Source of the DNA: Bdellovibrionales bacterium
GTDB lineage: Bacteria; Bdellovibrionota; UBA1018; CAIMNF01
Length of the DNA: 47,971 bases
Assembly: GCA_947372355.1 (NCBI GenBank)
Contig: CANBTI010000014.1
Span: 1 to 47,971, forward strand
Direction of reading: 5' to 3'
Position 1 is the stretch's first letter; every line of letters starts with the position of its first letter. The notes under the pieces were generated by a model. The model made no database searches. It was not told the DNA's origin and was given only the letters and a program-made list of their open reading frames with translations. The translations under genes and the position numbers were made by a program. This document shows positions 8,281-15,749 of this stretch, in pieces.

Positions 8281-9450
8281 TTATCCGGCAGCCTTCACAA
8301 AATATGCTCCCTTACGCGTTTGAACCTGAACATGATTTTCTTTGCGCACTCTAGAAATGAGCCGGGTAAGCATCTGAAGATCATCTTTGCATTGAGCTGA
8401 TCTCCCCCACACCATTTCAAACAAAGTTTCTTTAGTGATCGGTGATTTTTGATGAATCAATATTGAAAGAAGAATTTCTTTTTTTGTTGAACCCACCACC
8501 TGCAACATTTTTTTCTCATTAGAATTCATCAACAAATGTTTATTCAAACATAAGGAAAATAAGTTTTTAGGACCCACGTAAGAATAAGGTTCTGCAAAAT
8601 GTTCTGACATTAAATCCTGAAGTTGTTCCCAATGAAACAAAGAGGCTTTTGCATCTCCCGATTCAAAAGACTGAAGTAGTTTCAATTGATGAAATAGAAC
8701 AGGAGTATTCTTAAAAGTATCATCGTATGCATAGATTGGCGTATCTTCGCAGAGATGATCGAGAAGCACCTTCATAAAATTAAAATTTTCTGTCAGTTGA
8801 AATTTTCGATGCTTTTTCATCTCCTGTAGAACGTTTTCACAGTTTTTGAATTCTTCAACTTTAACATAGAACATGAATTCAGCCACTAAATGAGAAATGA
8901 GATCGCTTTCCACCATTTTATTTTTAAAATTACGAATGAGATAAAGATACTCTCGCGCCTTTTCAAACTCATCGATTTCAAAATGAAATAAAAACTGACA
9001 GCGCAATAAACGAATTTTTGAAGTTTCATTTAATTGGGGAATCTCTTTTAAAACCCCAAGTGCAGACTTCATTTTCAGCTGTTTTCCCTGGTTAAAATAG
9101 GTCAAAAACAAATTAAACCAAGCATTGAATCGAAAGTGATGAAAAGGAGTTTCATCCAAAATAAGCGCCGCTAATCGAAGATGTTCACCCGCCTCATCAA
9201 AACGAGAAAGATTATTGAATGCGACTCCTAAAAGTAGATTTTTTTGAGCTTCCACAAAGGAGGGAAATACACCTACAATTGGCTTCAATAAATCAATTAC
9301 CTTATCGTTTTGATTATTCCGTATAAGAAGATGTCCTTCGATGATTTTCTTTTCCGCTAAGCTGAGTCTTTGATCCGACAAATATTGTTTTGATTTTTGT
9401 GGAGTTCTACTCAGTTCAAGCAATATGCGGTAAAAGGTTTTTTGCTCCAC
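8281..9450 (-). CDS. TPR-repeat protein with C-terminal winged-helix DNA-binding domain
   Basis: The 389-residue protein starts at GTG with AGAGGGA upstream. Residues 1 to about 300 are helical TPR-like repeats, for example KNLLLGVAFNNLSRFDEAGE. The last 75 residues look like an OmpR/PhoB-type winged helix: TKKEILLSILIHQKSPITKE, then LQMLTRLISRVRK, then a closing hairpin TRKGAYFVK. It is therefore probably a transcriptional regulator with a TPR sensor or protein-interaction region. The DNA-binding domain is at the C-terminus, the reverse of SARP/AfsR-like proteins. It lies 9 bases downstream of the small exported protein gene at 9460, so they likely form an operon. Target genes are not evident. 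Confidence 0.7.
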   Translation of the reverse strand: MEQKTFYRILLELSRTPQKSKQYLSDQRLSLAEKKIIEGHLLIRNNQNDKVIDLLKPIVGVFPSFVEAQKNLLLGVAFNNLSRFDEAGEHLRLAALILDETPFHHFRFNAWFNLFLTYFNQGKQLKMKSALGVLKEIPQLNETSKIRLLRCQFLFHFEIDEFEKAREYLYLIRNFKNKMVESDLISHLVAEFMFYVKVEEFKNCENVLQEMKKHRKFQLTENFNFMKVLLDHLCEDTPIYAYDDTFKNTPVLFHQLKLLQSFESGDAKASLFHWEQLQDLMSEHFAEPYSYVGPKNLFSLCLNKHLLMNSNEKKMLQVVGSTKKEILLSILIHQKSPITKETLFEMVWGRSAQCKDDLQMLTRLISRVRKENHVQVQTRKGAYFVKAAG

Positions 9451-9459
9451 AAATCCCTC

Positions 9460-9906
9460 TTATTTTTTCGGCTGATCTAAAAGTTCAAAAAACGAAATGA
9501 TCTTATCCGCTTCTTTTTTAGTAATGCCATACTTCTCTTGCAAGACTTTTGAGAAATTAGGATTTTTCTTGAGCTCTTGAAAAAGTTTTTTATTGGGAGG
9601 AGTATTTAAGCACTTAAAATAATCATTGATCGCATTGCAGTCCAAATGACCATAGGTATTGAGTTTTTCTAAACTGAGCTTCAAGTAAACCTGCATGAGG
9701 TCCGTATTCACAATTTTTGGTGATTTAGAGCAGTATGGCTCACGAACTTTCAGTTCATGGGTATAAGCCAGAATTTGAGTTAAAAAGGCATCCGGTCCTA
9801 CCGTTCCACCCTCTTCAGGCCGGTCAACAGTACCCCCTCCACTCACAATTTGAGCGGTAGATGCCAATGAAATCAATAAGATAGAACACATGAAGACGAG
9901 TCTCAT
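9460..9906 (-). CDS. Small exported protein of unknown function
   Basis: The start is placed at ATG 9906; a TTG three bases earlier is also in frame. The 148-residue product has a signal peptide (RLVFMCSILLISLASTAQ), then a Gly/Glu/Pro-rich stretch (GGGTVDRPEEGGTVGP). The rest is helical with two Cys pairs around YCSKSP and DCNAINDYFKCL, so disulphides are possible. The C-terminal half (LQEKYGITKKEADKIISFF) looks like a small helical domain. I recognise no family. It is the first gene of a two-gene unit with the TPR/winged-helix regulator. Confidence 0.65.
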   Translation of the reverse strand: MRLVFMCSILLISLASTAQIVSGGGTVDRPEEGGTVGPDAFLTQILAYTHELKVREPYCSKSPKIVNTDLMQVYLKLSLEKLNTYGHLDCNAINDYFKCLNTPPNKKLFQELKKNPNFSKVLQEKYGITKKEADKIISFFELLDQPKK

Positions 9907-9949
9907 CAATTACTTATCGGCAATAGCGTCAAAAACTTGAGCTTTGCTC

Positions 9950-10002
9950 ATTGGATAATTTTTTCCCCCATTTCAAGGTTCTGCCAATTAATATAGTTCG
10001 AA
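9950..10002 (+). promoter_or_regulatory. Copy A of a duplicated 53-bp promoter-like element
   Basis: The first 20 bases, ATTGGATAATTTTTTCCCCC, are identical to those at 11398. Over 53 bases, 42 match with no gap, and both copies end in TTCGAA. The position that holds TATAAT in copy B reads TAATAT here (9989-9994). The element lies in a divergent intergenic region, upstream of the 54-residue ORF at 10027. A shared regulator or sigma factor is inferred. Confidence 0.6.
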
Positions 10003-10026
10003 CTTTAAACCCGAATAGAGTCATTT

Positions 10027-10191
10027 ATGGAAAATAAAATCATTTCATCAATAAAAGTAAACCCCGACGAAAACAATGAAGAGCTCCTGAAAAAAATTCA
10101 AAAGATATTTGAAGCGAATGGCTTTGATCTGTACACGCACCCAAAAGAAAGTGATGAACCTACATTGAATCAGTTCATAAAACTGAATTAA
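10027..10191 (+). CDS. Small 54-residue protein, unknown
   Basis: This short ORF starts at ATG 10027, 24 bases after the promoter-like element. It encodes a charged, soluble peptide with a predicted amphipathic helix (NEELLKKIQKIFEANGFDL) and no signal or membrane segment. An AGAG about 8 bases before the ATG could serve as a weak Shine-Dalgarno. Its last 17 bases overlap the convergent gene ending at 10175. Support comes from the composition and the promoter-like element upstream; there is no family match. Confidence 0.5.
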   Translation: MENKIISSIKVNPDENNEELLKKIQKIFEANGFDLYTHPKESDEPTLNQFIKLN

Positions 10192-10804
10192 GATGAGATT
10201 CAATATTTTCTAGGAACTGCAAATTCTCTGTCGTTCTTAATTCTGCTGATGAACTCACCAGAGAACGAATCACCTCAAATAGCTGCTTCATTTCTTTGAC
10301 CCTATCCGGAAAATTTTCAAGTCTTTGAAGTGCAAATTTTAGTTCAGAAAATGATTTGGTTGGATTCTCTTGAAAAGTTACGTTTGCCGCCTGAACTACT
10401 TCGCGATCTCCTAACAGCAGAGCAATCAAATCATCCGAAGCTTGGCCACCCATTACTTTTTTCAGCTCTTCAACTGGCTCTCTCAGTTCAGCTCTAGTTA
10501 CAAATTCCTGCACTAGCATTCTTGCTTCTGCATTTTGGTAAGGAACGCCATGATCAGTGGCCTGAGCTGGGCTTTCAAGTGATCGAATGATCTGCCCCCC
10601 TTGAGCTTCCTGTAAGGCTGCACCAAACTGGGTTACCAATTCGATCTTTGATTGCTGAGCAACCGCCGCAGGAACATCAGGTTTTTCCTCAACATGAAAA
10701 ATCATGAAAAAATGATAAATATTGATGGCGGCAGCGAGAGTCCAAAAAATGAACGCCATGCCGATTGCATACCAAATATTAATCCGGAACGAACTAAGCT
10801 TCAT
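10175..10804 (-). CDS. Single-pass membrane protein with helical periplasmic domain, unknown
   Basis: The 209-residue protein has one N-terminal membrane anchor (WYAIGMAFIFWTLAAAINIY, about residues 11-30). A mostly alpha-helical region of some 170 residues without Cys follows. Segments such as LQRLENFPDRVKEMKQLFEV suggest coiled-coil or bundle packing. Its ATG overlaps the stop of the upstream membrane protein gene as ATGA (10801-10804), so the two products probably act together. I do not recognise the family; a chemoreceptor- or sensor-like accessory is one possibility given the HAMP-like partner. Confidence 0.65.
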   Translation of the reverse strand: MKLSSFRINIWYAIGMAFIFWTLAAAINIYHFFMIFHVEEKPDVPAAVAQQSKIELVTQFGAALQEAQGGQIIRSLESPAQATDHGVPYQNAEARMLVQEFVTRAELREPVEELKKVMGGQASDDLIALLLGDREVVQAANVTFQENPTKSFSELKFALQRLENFPDRVKEMKQLFEVIRSLVSSSAELRTTENLQFLENIESHLNSVL

Positions 10805-11247
10805 GATTGACGATCGTTCTCATTTAAAGCTTTATTCACGTTACTCACTAAATCATGAAAAAAATCATTTTTACGAAAGGCAATGGGCTCAATTTTTTCA
10901 CCTCTTGCCTTTGCTTCTTGATAACGAATTAAATAGCCATTCAATCCGATCACCGGCCCTACTACTCGATGAGAAATCCAAAGTAAAAAGCCAATATTAA
11001 AAAGTAATGCAAACAATAATGCCGCCCCTAGTTTTCGGAATAAATCACTAGCTTGCATGGATAGAAAATGAAAATAAGCATGATCTACACCAAATCCAGC
11101 CTTCAATCCCAATTCTTTCATTTCTGAAAAAGCACTCGCAAATAATGCCACACTCATTCCAAAGCAAGCAATGATTCCCACCACGCCTCCAAAGATGAGA
11201 ACCAGTTGAAAACTAGGATAAATGAGGAATTTTTTTCTGCGCATCAT
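10801..11247 (-). CDS. Two-pass membrane protein with HAMP-like tail, unknown
   Basis: The 148-residue protein has two membrane segments (LVLIFGGVVGIIACFGMSVA and AALLFALLFNIGFLLWI) around a short external loop. After the second segment comes SHRVVGPVIGLNGYL, then a linker and FRKNDFFHDLVSNVNKALNE. This resembles a HAMP domain: a Pro after the membrane helix, two amphipathic helices and an acidic residue before helix two. There is no catalytic or signalling output domain, so it is a truncated receptor-like protein. It is translationally coupled to the next gene by an ATGA overlap. The arrangement TM-loop-TM-HAMP with a separate helical partner is unusual. Confidence 0.65.
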   Translation of the reverse strand: MMRRKKFLIYPSFQLVLIFGGVVGIIACFGMSVALFASAFSEMKELGLKAGFGVDHAYFHFLSMQASDLFRKLGAALLFALLFNIGFLLWISHRVVGPVIGLNGYLIRYQEAKARGEKIEPIAFRKNDFFHDLVSNVNKALNENDRQS

Positions 11248-11397
11248 AGTTAAAACCTTATCATAAAGTTTTGGTACAGCCCACTAATGTTTAATAAAAG
11301 CAGTCATTTCCGCGGGTGCATGATACAAGCCTCAAGAACTTTTTCCATGTTAGCCGCTGTCTAAACGAATTTGATTTCAATCGGAAATCCCAAATTG

Positions 11398-11450
11398 ATT
11401 GGATAATTTTTTCCCCCACTTCAATCGTCAGACATTTATAATCCTTCGAA
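11398..11450 (+). promoter_or_regulatory. Copy B of the duplicated 53-bp promoter-like element
   Basis: This copy starts with the same 20 bases as copy A at 9950. It contains a consensus -10 box TATAAT at 11437-11442, ten bases before the ATG of the large exported protein. The sequence 17 bases upstream of the box is C-rich and does not resemble TTGACA, so an activator may bind the conserved ATTGGATAA-T-tract-C-tract. The transcript start would lie within a few bases of the ATG at 11452, which implies a leaderless or very short-leader mRNA. Confidence 0.6.
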
Positions 11451-11451
11451 T

Positions 11452-13596
11452 ATGATCAAGAATTATCTCTTACCATCAATTCTATTGTGCTCTATAATCT
11501 TCACCTCTATTTCTAACGCACAAGTTTTGAGCAACCCCCTTCTGATTGAACAATCGAGCACTGTTTTAGGAAGTGGGATCGCTACTGATTTAAAACCAAA
11601 AGCACTTTTAGAACTTTATCAAGAAGCTAGAAAATCAAGCTTGGCGGTGAGTATGGCTCGATCGCAAGGCAGAACCATTATCTTAGATCAAGATTATACT
11701 GTTTATCCAAGTGATTCTAACACTCCCACCAGAGTGAAGCGTAAAGTAGTTTTAAATCAAAGCGTTCATTATGGCGAAAGCGCGGATACAGAATGCGCGG
11801 TAAAAATTCTTCAAGAAGGAAGTTTTGATACGAGCGGGAGATGGTTAGGCACTAACCTCACTCATCACCTTGAGATTCCTCATTGCCCAATCGATAGAAA
11901 AATAATTGAAGCGAAACAAGAATTAAAACCAGCAGGACTAGCCGATGTTAGATCACCCATTCAATTGGAACAAATTAATATACATCTGGCGCCAAAGAAA
12001 AAGCCGGCTGTAAGTACCCAAATGCCATTTCACCCAGCACCGATCATCATCCCAGAAGTAAAAAAAGACTGCGCTAAGGAGAGAAAAGAAAAAGTTGCCG
12101 CAATTTATTCCAGTGATGTAGCATTGAAATCATTAGAAAGTGAATTGCAAAGTTTACAAAATCAAAATCCGAACAAGCAAGTCACCGCCGAAGATTCTGC
12201 GATCTTAGCAAATGCTGCAAAAGAAATTGAGAAATATCCAGAATTATCAGCAAGCTTAAATCAAATTATTGTGGATGTTTACAAAACTCGAAAGTGCCCT
12301 ACGAATAATGTTAAAGGATGGAATGAATTTAAAAATGTTTCGATGAGTTTATATCAAGGTAAAGAACATGAAAAAATTGATATGATCAACATTTTATCCA
12401 AAGAAAAAAATCCAGCTTTTTGGTGCGGATATAATGATAGTGATAAAACATGGTATTTCGGAACTCAAATTGCAAAAAATGAAAATCATATCGAATCTAC
12501 AGATCAATTCAATACAACAGCGTTAAGTGTTCGAGAGGATAATCAAATTTTTGTATTTGAAAAATCGACTATTGATGATGATAAATCCTATCGAGTAGGT
12601 GGTGATTTGGGTGATTCTATGCTTTTTAAAATTGCTCCCGGTGTGTATTTAGATGGTGTTGCATTTACTAAAAACAAAGAAGATATGCAAGAATTTGGAT
12701 TTTATTCTAATAATTTAGTTTTTACCGAAGAACTCTTCTCTCAGCCATCCGCACCCGTTATCTCCATCATTCCAGTACAATCAAATCTCATCCTTGAACT
12801 CACTCAAAAAATCGAATCACGAAAACAAGAGCTCGATCGCAGTGTTCCGCCCTGCGAAGAAAATAAAATAGCAGTATTGATACCAGCGCATTTACCCAGT
12901 CCTACGCCGACACCCATTCCTACACCAGCACCCACTCCAGTTACGGCTGTTAATGACCTAATCGTAGAAATACCGAGTATAACACCTACTACTGATGATG
13001 AAGTCATCCCTAAACCACAAATGAGCACGGAACAAATTGAAGATTTATTTAATCCAAATCGCCCGATCATGTTTGAAGTAGTTTGGAACAAAGATACGCT
13101 GGGAGATCCTAAGAAATTTAGATCTGGAGGCAACGAACGCTCTAAAGTTTTTGATGAATTAAAATCAAAAAAACTTTTCGCATTGATGTTTGCTGATCTC
13201 TACCAAGTGAATCGCCAAGCGCTTGATCAAGAAGCGAGTGCACATTTAAAAGAGGGGCAACAACTCACAGTTAAGATCTATTTTCAAAGGTATGATACTG
13301 GAATGGATCAATTTGGTATTCCTGGGAGTTACACTGAAAAAGAATGCATTAAGGGTCTTTTTAGAAATGGTGATTTAAAGGTAAATTGGGATTTAATAGA
13401 AAAAAACGGTTATAAATTAAAAACTTTTTGTGCTCCATTGGTGACCATCAAAATGGAACTCACTGAAAATGGAACAGCAATAAAATCGATTCCACTTCGT
13501 GATGAAAACCGCTTACCTTATGGTCCTGGCTTAAGTACAAAATTACTCTCAAGCCAAGACGTGCTGAATGGAATCAATGAAATCTTTAAAGATTAA
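11452..13596 (+). CDS. Large exported protein of unknown function
   Basis: The 714-residue precursor has a signal peptide (YLLPSILLCSIIFTSISNA, cleavage near residue 23). The N-terminal third is mixed. The middle holds a helical segment rich in Lys/Glu (residues about 200-270). A Thr/Pro linker (PSPTPTPIPTPAPTPV) lies near residues 483-498. The C-terminal domain of about 180 residues starts near MFEVVWNKDTLGDPKKFRSG. Several Cys are spread through the protein, so periplasmic disulphides are possible. I recognise no family. There is no Shine-Dalgarno, and the duplicated promoter-like element is immediately upstream. It heads a run of five co-directional exported proteins. Confidence 0.75.
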   Translation: MIKNYLLPSILLCSIIFTSISNAQVLSNPLLIEQSSTVLGSGIATDLKPKALLELYQEARKSSLAVSMARSQGRTIILDQDYTVYPSDSNTPTRVKRKVVLNQSVHYGESADTECAVKILQEGSFDTSGRWLGTNLTHHLEIPHCPIDRKIIEAKQELKPAGLADVRSPIQLEQINIHLAPKKKPAVSTQMPFHPAPIIIPEVKKDCAKERKEKVAAIYSSDVALKSLESELQSLQNQNPNKQVTAEDSAILANAAKEIEKYPELSASLNQIIVDVYKTRKCPTNNVKGWNEFKNVSMSLYQGKEHEKIDMINILSKEKNPAFWCGYNDSDKTWYFGTQIAKNENHIESTDQFNTTALSVREDNQIFVFEKSTIDDDKSYRVGGDLGDSMLFKIAPGVYLDGVAFTKNKEDMQEFGFYSNNLVFTEELFSQPSAPVISIIPVQSNLILELTQKIESRKQELDRSVPPCEENKIAVLIPAHLPSPTPTPIPTPAPTPVTAVNDLIVEIPSITPTTDDEVIPKPQMSTEQIEDLFNPNRPIMFEVVWNKDTLGDPKKFRSGGNERSKVFDELKSKKLFALMFADLYQVNRQALDQEASAHLKEGQQLTVKIYFQRYDTGMDQFGIPGSYTEKECIKGLFRNGDLKVNWDLIEKNGYKLKTFCAPLVTIKMELTENGTAIKSIPLRDENRLPYGPGLSTKLLSSQDVLNGINEIFKD

Positions 13597-13611
13597 AAAT
13601 CAACGATAATC

Positions 13612-13632
13612 ATTGCTGCATAAAACAGCAAT
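13612..13632. other. Intergenic hairpin after the large exported protein gene
   Basis: A perfect 7-bp stem, ATTGCTG and CAGCAAT, flanks a 7-base loop. It begins 15 bases after the stop at 13596. There is no T-tract directly after it, so it is at best a weak terminator, or a processing or stability element between two transcription units. Confidence 0.35.
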
Positions 13633-13716
13633 ATCCTACACTGCTTTTATTTATAAATTGCAATCTACTCTTGATTCCTGTAAGATCCGATCAAAGATTA
13701 GCGTTTGGAGTTTGAT

Positions 13717-14073
13717 ATGAAACTTTTTTATTTATTTTCAATTCTATTTGGAATGTCAGCTAATGCAGCTGTAACTGGCTACACTTGCGATTCACTCAAT
13801 CTAAGTAACAATCAAAGAACTTACGGCTCTTCCACTTTTATTGAAATTTCCGAAGATCAATTAAGCGCTCAGATGTTCTCTCGCGTGGTGTATCCGGGTG
13901 CGATCAAGCAACCTACCTTTAAACTCACCATCGCTGACTCTAACGATCTTCAAGCACTTTATACTTCAAGCCAATCTTTACAGGATTTAAATATTTCTTT
14001 TAAGCTTACGCCTAATCGCAAAGCAGGAATATTAAAAATGAACGACAATACTTTTTTATGTGAACAAGATTAA
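13717..14073 (+). CDS. Small exported protein, unknown
   Basis: The start is ATG 13717, chosen because GGAG lies 6 bases upstream (13707-13710) and the signal peptide KLFYLFSILFGMSANAA begins there. The mature protein is about 100 residues, beta-rich by eye, with two Cys (YTCDSL near the start and FLCEQD at the end) that may pair. It resembles small periplasmic or surface proteins but I assign no family. It is followed 13 bases later by another exported protein gene with a good ribosome site, so they probably share an operon. Confidence 0.65.
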   Translation: MKLFYLFSILFGMSANAAVTGYTCDSLNLSNNQRTYGSSTFIEISEDQLSAQMFSRVVYPGAIKQPTFKLTIADSNDLQALYTSSQSLQDLNISFKLTPNRKAGILKMNDNTFLCEQD

Positions 14074-14086
14074 CCAGGAGAAAATT

Positions 14087-14629
14087 ATGAAAAACAAAAC
14101 TATCATCACTACCCTTATTCTTAGCACCCTTACCATCGGAACGTTGGCTCAAGCCAATACCGATAAAAAACTGTTAAGCACTTACCTCAATGTGAGCAAA
14201 TGTGTGGAAATTGTTTCCGAACCTGAACAAGAAGGTTATTGGAAAGGTGAATGTGCTTCGCTAGCAGGAATTCGTATTTTTGATGAAAGTGGCGATGCTC
14301 GCGAATGGTTATCTTTTCAACGCACTGGTGATAAAGAGCCAACAGCGGTTGCTGGCATTGGCGCAGGAAAATCTGCATTCCCTTACCTCACGAACAAAAA
14401 AATTGAATTACGTTACTACCTTCAGGATGAAAAAATTGTTCCAGTAGGCGCAATCTACCGCATCAGTGGTGTAGATATCAATAATGAGAAAAATCCAAAT
14501 AAAAAAACACAAACCTTACTTGCTGTTTCATTCTTAGGATCTGAAATCGAAGTGGTAGCTCAAATTGATGGCACTACCTCTAAAGCAAATGAAGCGGCTA
14601 GAAAAGCACTCAGTGACCTAATTAAATAA
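14087..14629 (+). CDS. Exported protein, unknown
   Basis: ATG 14087 is preceded by AGGAG at a good distance; an in-frame ATG at 14060 lies inside the previous gene and is unlikely. The 180-residue precursor has a signal peptide (NKTIITTLILSTLTIGTLAQ, cleavage near ANT). The mature part has two Cys (KCVEIV and GECASL). I recognise no family. Its signal peptide closely resembles that of the next gene, in both residues and spacing, which hints at duplication or shared export class. Confidence 0.65.
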   Translation: MKNKTIITTLILSTLTIGTLAQANTDKKLLSTYLNVSKCVEIVSEPEQEGYWKGECASLAGIRIFDESGDAREWLSFQRTGDKEPTAVAGIGAGKSAFPYLTNKKIELRYYLQDEKIVPVGAIYRISGVDINNEKNPNKKTQTLLAVSFLGSEIEVVAQIDGTTSKANEAARKALSDLIK

Positions 14630-14641
14630 AAGAGGATTGCT

Positions 14642-15151
14642 ATGAAAAACAAAAAAAATATTTCCACCCTAACACTCACCGCTCTCACTATTGGATCGAT
14701 GGCTCATGCTTCTAGCATTGAGATCAAATCTACAGATGCTAAAGATTTCAGCATCTCTACCATTGAACGCTCGATCACTGTAGATCGTACCGATGGAAGA
14801 TTAAACGTAGTTGAAGTGGATCTTGGTGGAAGTACCGATATTTCTAGCGCCGCTGAACCCTCTGAACTCCTTTTAACCCTATTCAAAGATGGTGAGATGA
14901 TCAATCTTGCCGCAACTTTTGACTTAGGAAGAATCTACAGTCTTCGTTCTGCAAAAATGAAAGATAAAAATACAGTTCAAATCGAAGTTCAAGTGAAAGA
15001 CATCATGCTTAAATCTTCCATTAAAAAAATTACGGTAAATATTGCTGATCTCAGAGCAAAAGTAATCAATCCAGGGAAAATTGATATCGAGTTCGGAACT
15101 CTAAACTTGGATTCAAAAGTAATCTCTTCTGAGAAATTGGGAATTGATTAA
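14642..15151 (+). CDS. Exported protein, unknown
   Basis: The 169-residue precursor starts 12 bases after the previous stop, with an AGAGGA ribosome site. The signal peptide NISTLTLTALTIGSMAHA has a likely AHA-S cleavage site. The mature part of about 144 residues has no Cys and alternates strand-like segments (TVQIEVQVKDIMLKSSIKKI), suggesting a beta-sandwich. No family is recognised. Its place in the run of small exported proteins suggests shared expression. Confidence 0.65.
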   Translation: MKNKKNISTLTLTALTIGSMAHASSIEIKSTDAKDFSISTIERSITVDRTDGRLNVVEVDLGGSTDISSAAEPSELLLTLFKDGEMINLAATFDLGRIYSLRSAKMKDKNTVQIEVQVKDIMLKSSIKKITVNIADLRAKVINPGKIDIEFGTLNLDSKVISSEKLGID

Positions 15152-15163
15152 TAAGGAAACAAC

Positions 15164-15691
15164 ATGAAAAAAACTCTGGGAATACTTTTACTTTTGACAT
15201 CATCCACTTCGGCTATTGCAAGCGAACTTAAGGATTGTGAGCAAAAAATTAAAAAAATGTTGGATCAAGTGCACACGAGCTTCGTGATTGTTTCAAAAAC
15301 TAACAGAATTGATCTTTATCACATGAGTAAAGATCGCCTGTGTGGTGTTGAATTAACGGATAAATTTCTCACGGTTGCAAAGTTTAAAGATGCCACTCCG
15401 GCAGATGAACCCATGTTAACGACGAAAAAATTTGAAACCATCATCCTCAATGGTGAGGACCCAACTTTTACCGATGGCAGAGTGAAAGCGATCGTAACTT
15501 GTGAAATGGACGAAAACTCAGTAATATACACCACCAAAGTACCCGTTCTTACTGATGGTTCAAAATCGCCCTATGCAGTTGAAAAACTAACCATGAAACA
15601 AGATCAAAATGGAATACAAGTGAGCTTACGTTCCAGCCTCACACCAATCCAAAGTGTGTTTAGAAGTATCACTGATTGTGTTATTCAATAA
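15164..15691 (+). CDS. Exported protein, unknown
   Basis: The 175-residue precursor follows the previous stop by 12 bases with AAGGA upstream of ATG. The signal peptide (TLGILLLLTSSTSAIAS) is short. The mature protein has Cys at KDCEQK, RLCGVE, VTCEMD and TDCVIQ, enough for two disulphides. It is the last of the co-directional exported proteins. The stop is directly followed by a strong hairpin shared with the convergent ompA-like gene. Confidence 0.65.
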   Translation: MKKTLGILLLLTSSTSAIASELKDCEQKIKKMLDQVHTSFVIVSKTNRIDLYHMSKDRLCGVELTDKFLTVAKFKDATPADEPMLTTKKFETIILNGEDPTFTDGRVKAIVTCEMDENSVIYTTKVPVLTDGSKSPYAVEKLTMKQDQNGIQVSLRSSLTPIQSVFRSITDCVIQ

Positions 15692-15693
15692 AA

Positions 15694-15725
15694 AAAGCGC
15701 TATTTTCATACGAAAACAGCGCTTT
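15694..15725. terminator. Hairpin terminator between convergent genes
   Basis: A 14-base arm AAAGCGCTATTTTC and a 14-base arm GAAAACAGCGCTTT pair with one mismatch around an ATAC loop. Read on the minus strand it is followed by a run of six T, so it is a good intrinsic terminator for the OmpA-type gene. On the plus strand the T-run is only three, so termination there is weaker. Confidence 0.8.
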
Positions 15726-15749
15726 CAATATAACCCGAACTAATAATGA

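Noticed and set aside
9932-9950. Small hairpin (TGAGC and GCTCA with a three-base loop) before copy A of the promoter-like element
   Set aside because: The stem is only five base pairs and no similar hairpin precedes copy B.
12804-13133. Minus-strand Gly/Val-rich ORF inside the 714-residue exported protein
   Set aside because: Its low-complexity composition is the reverse reading of the Thr/Pro linker repeat.
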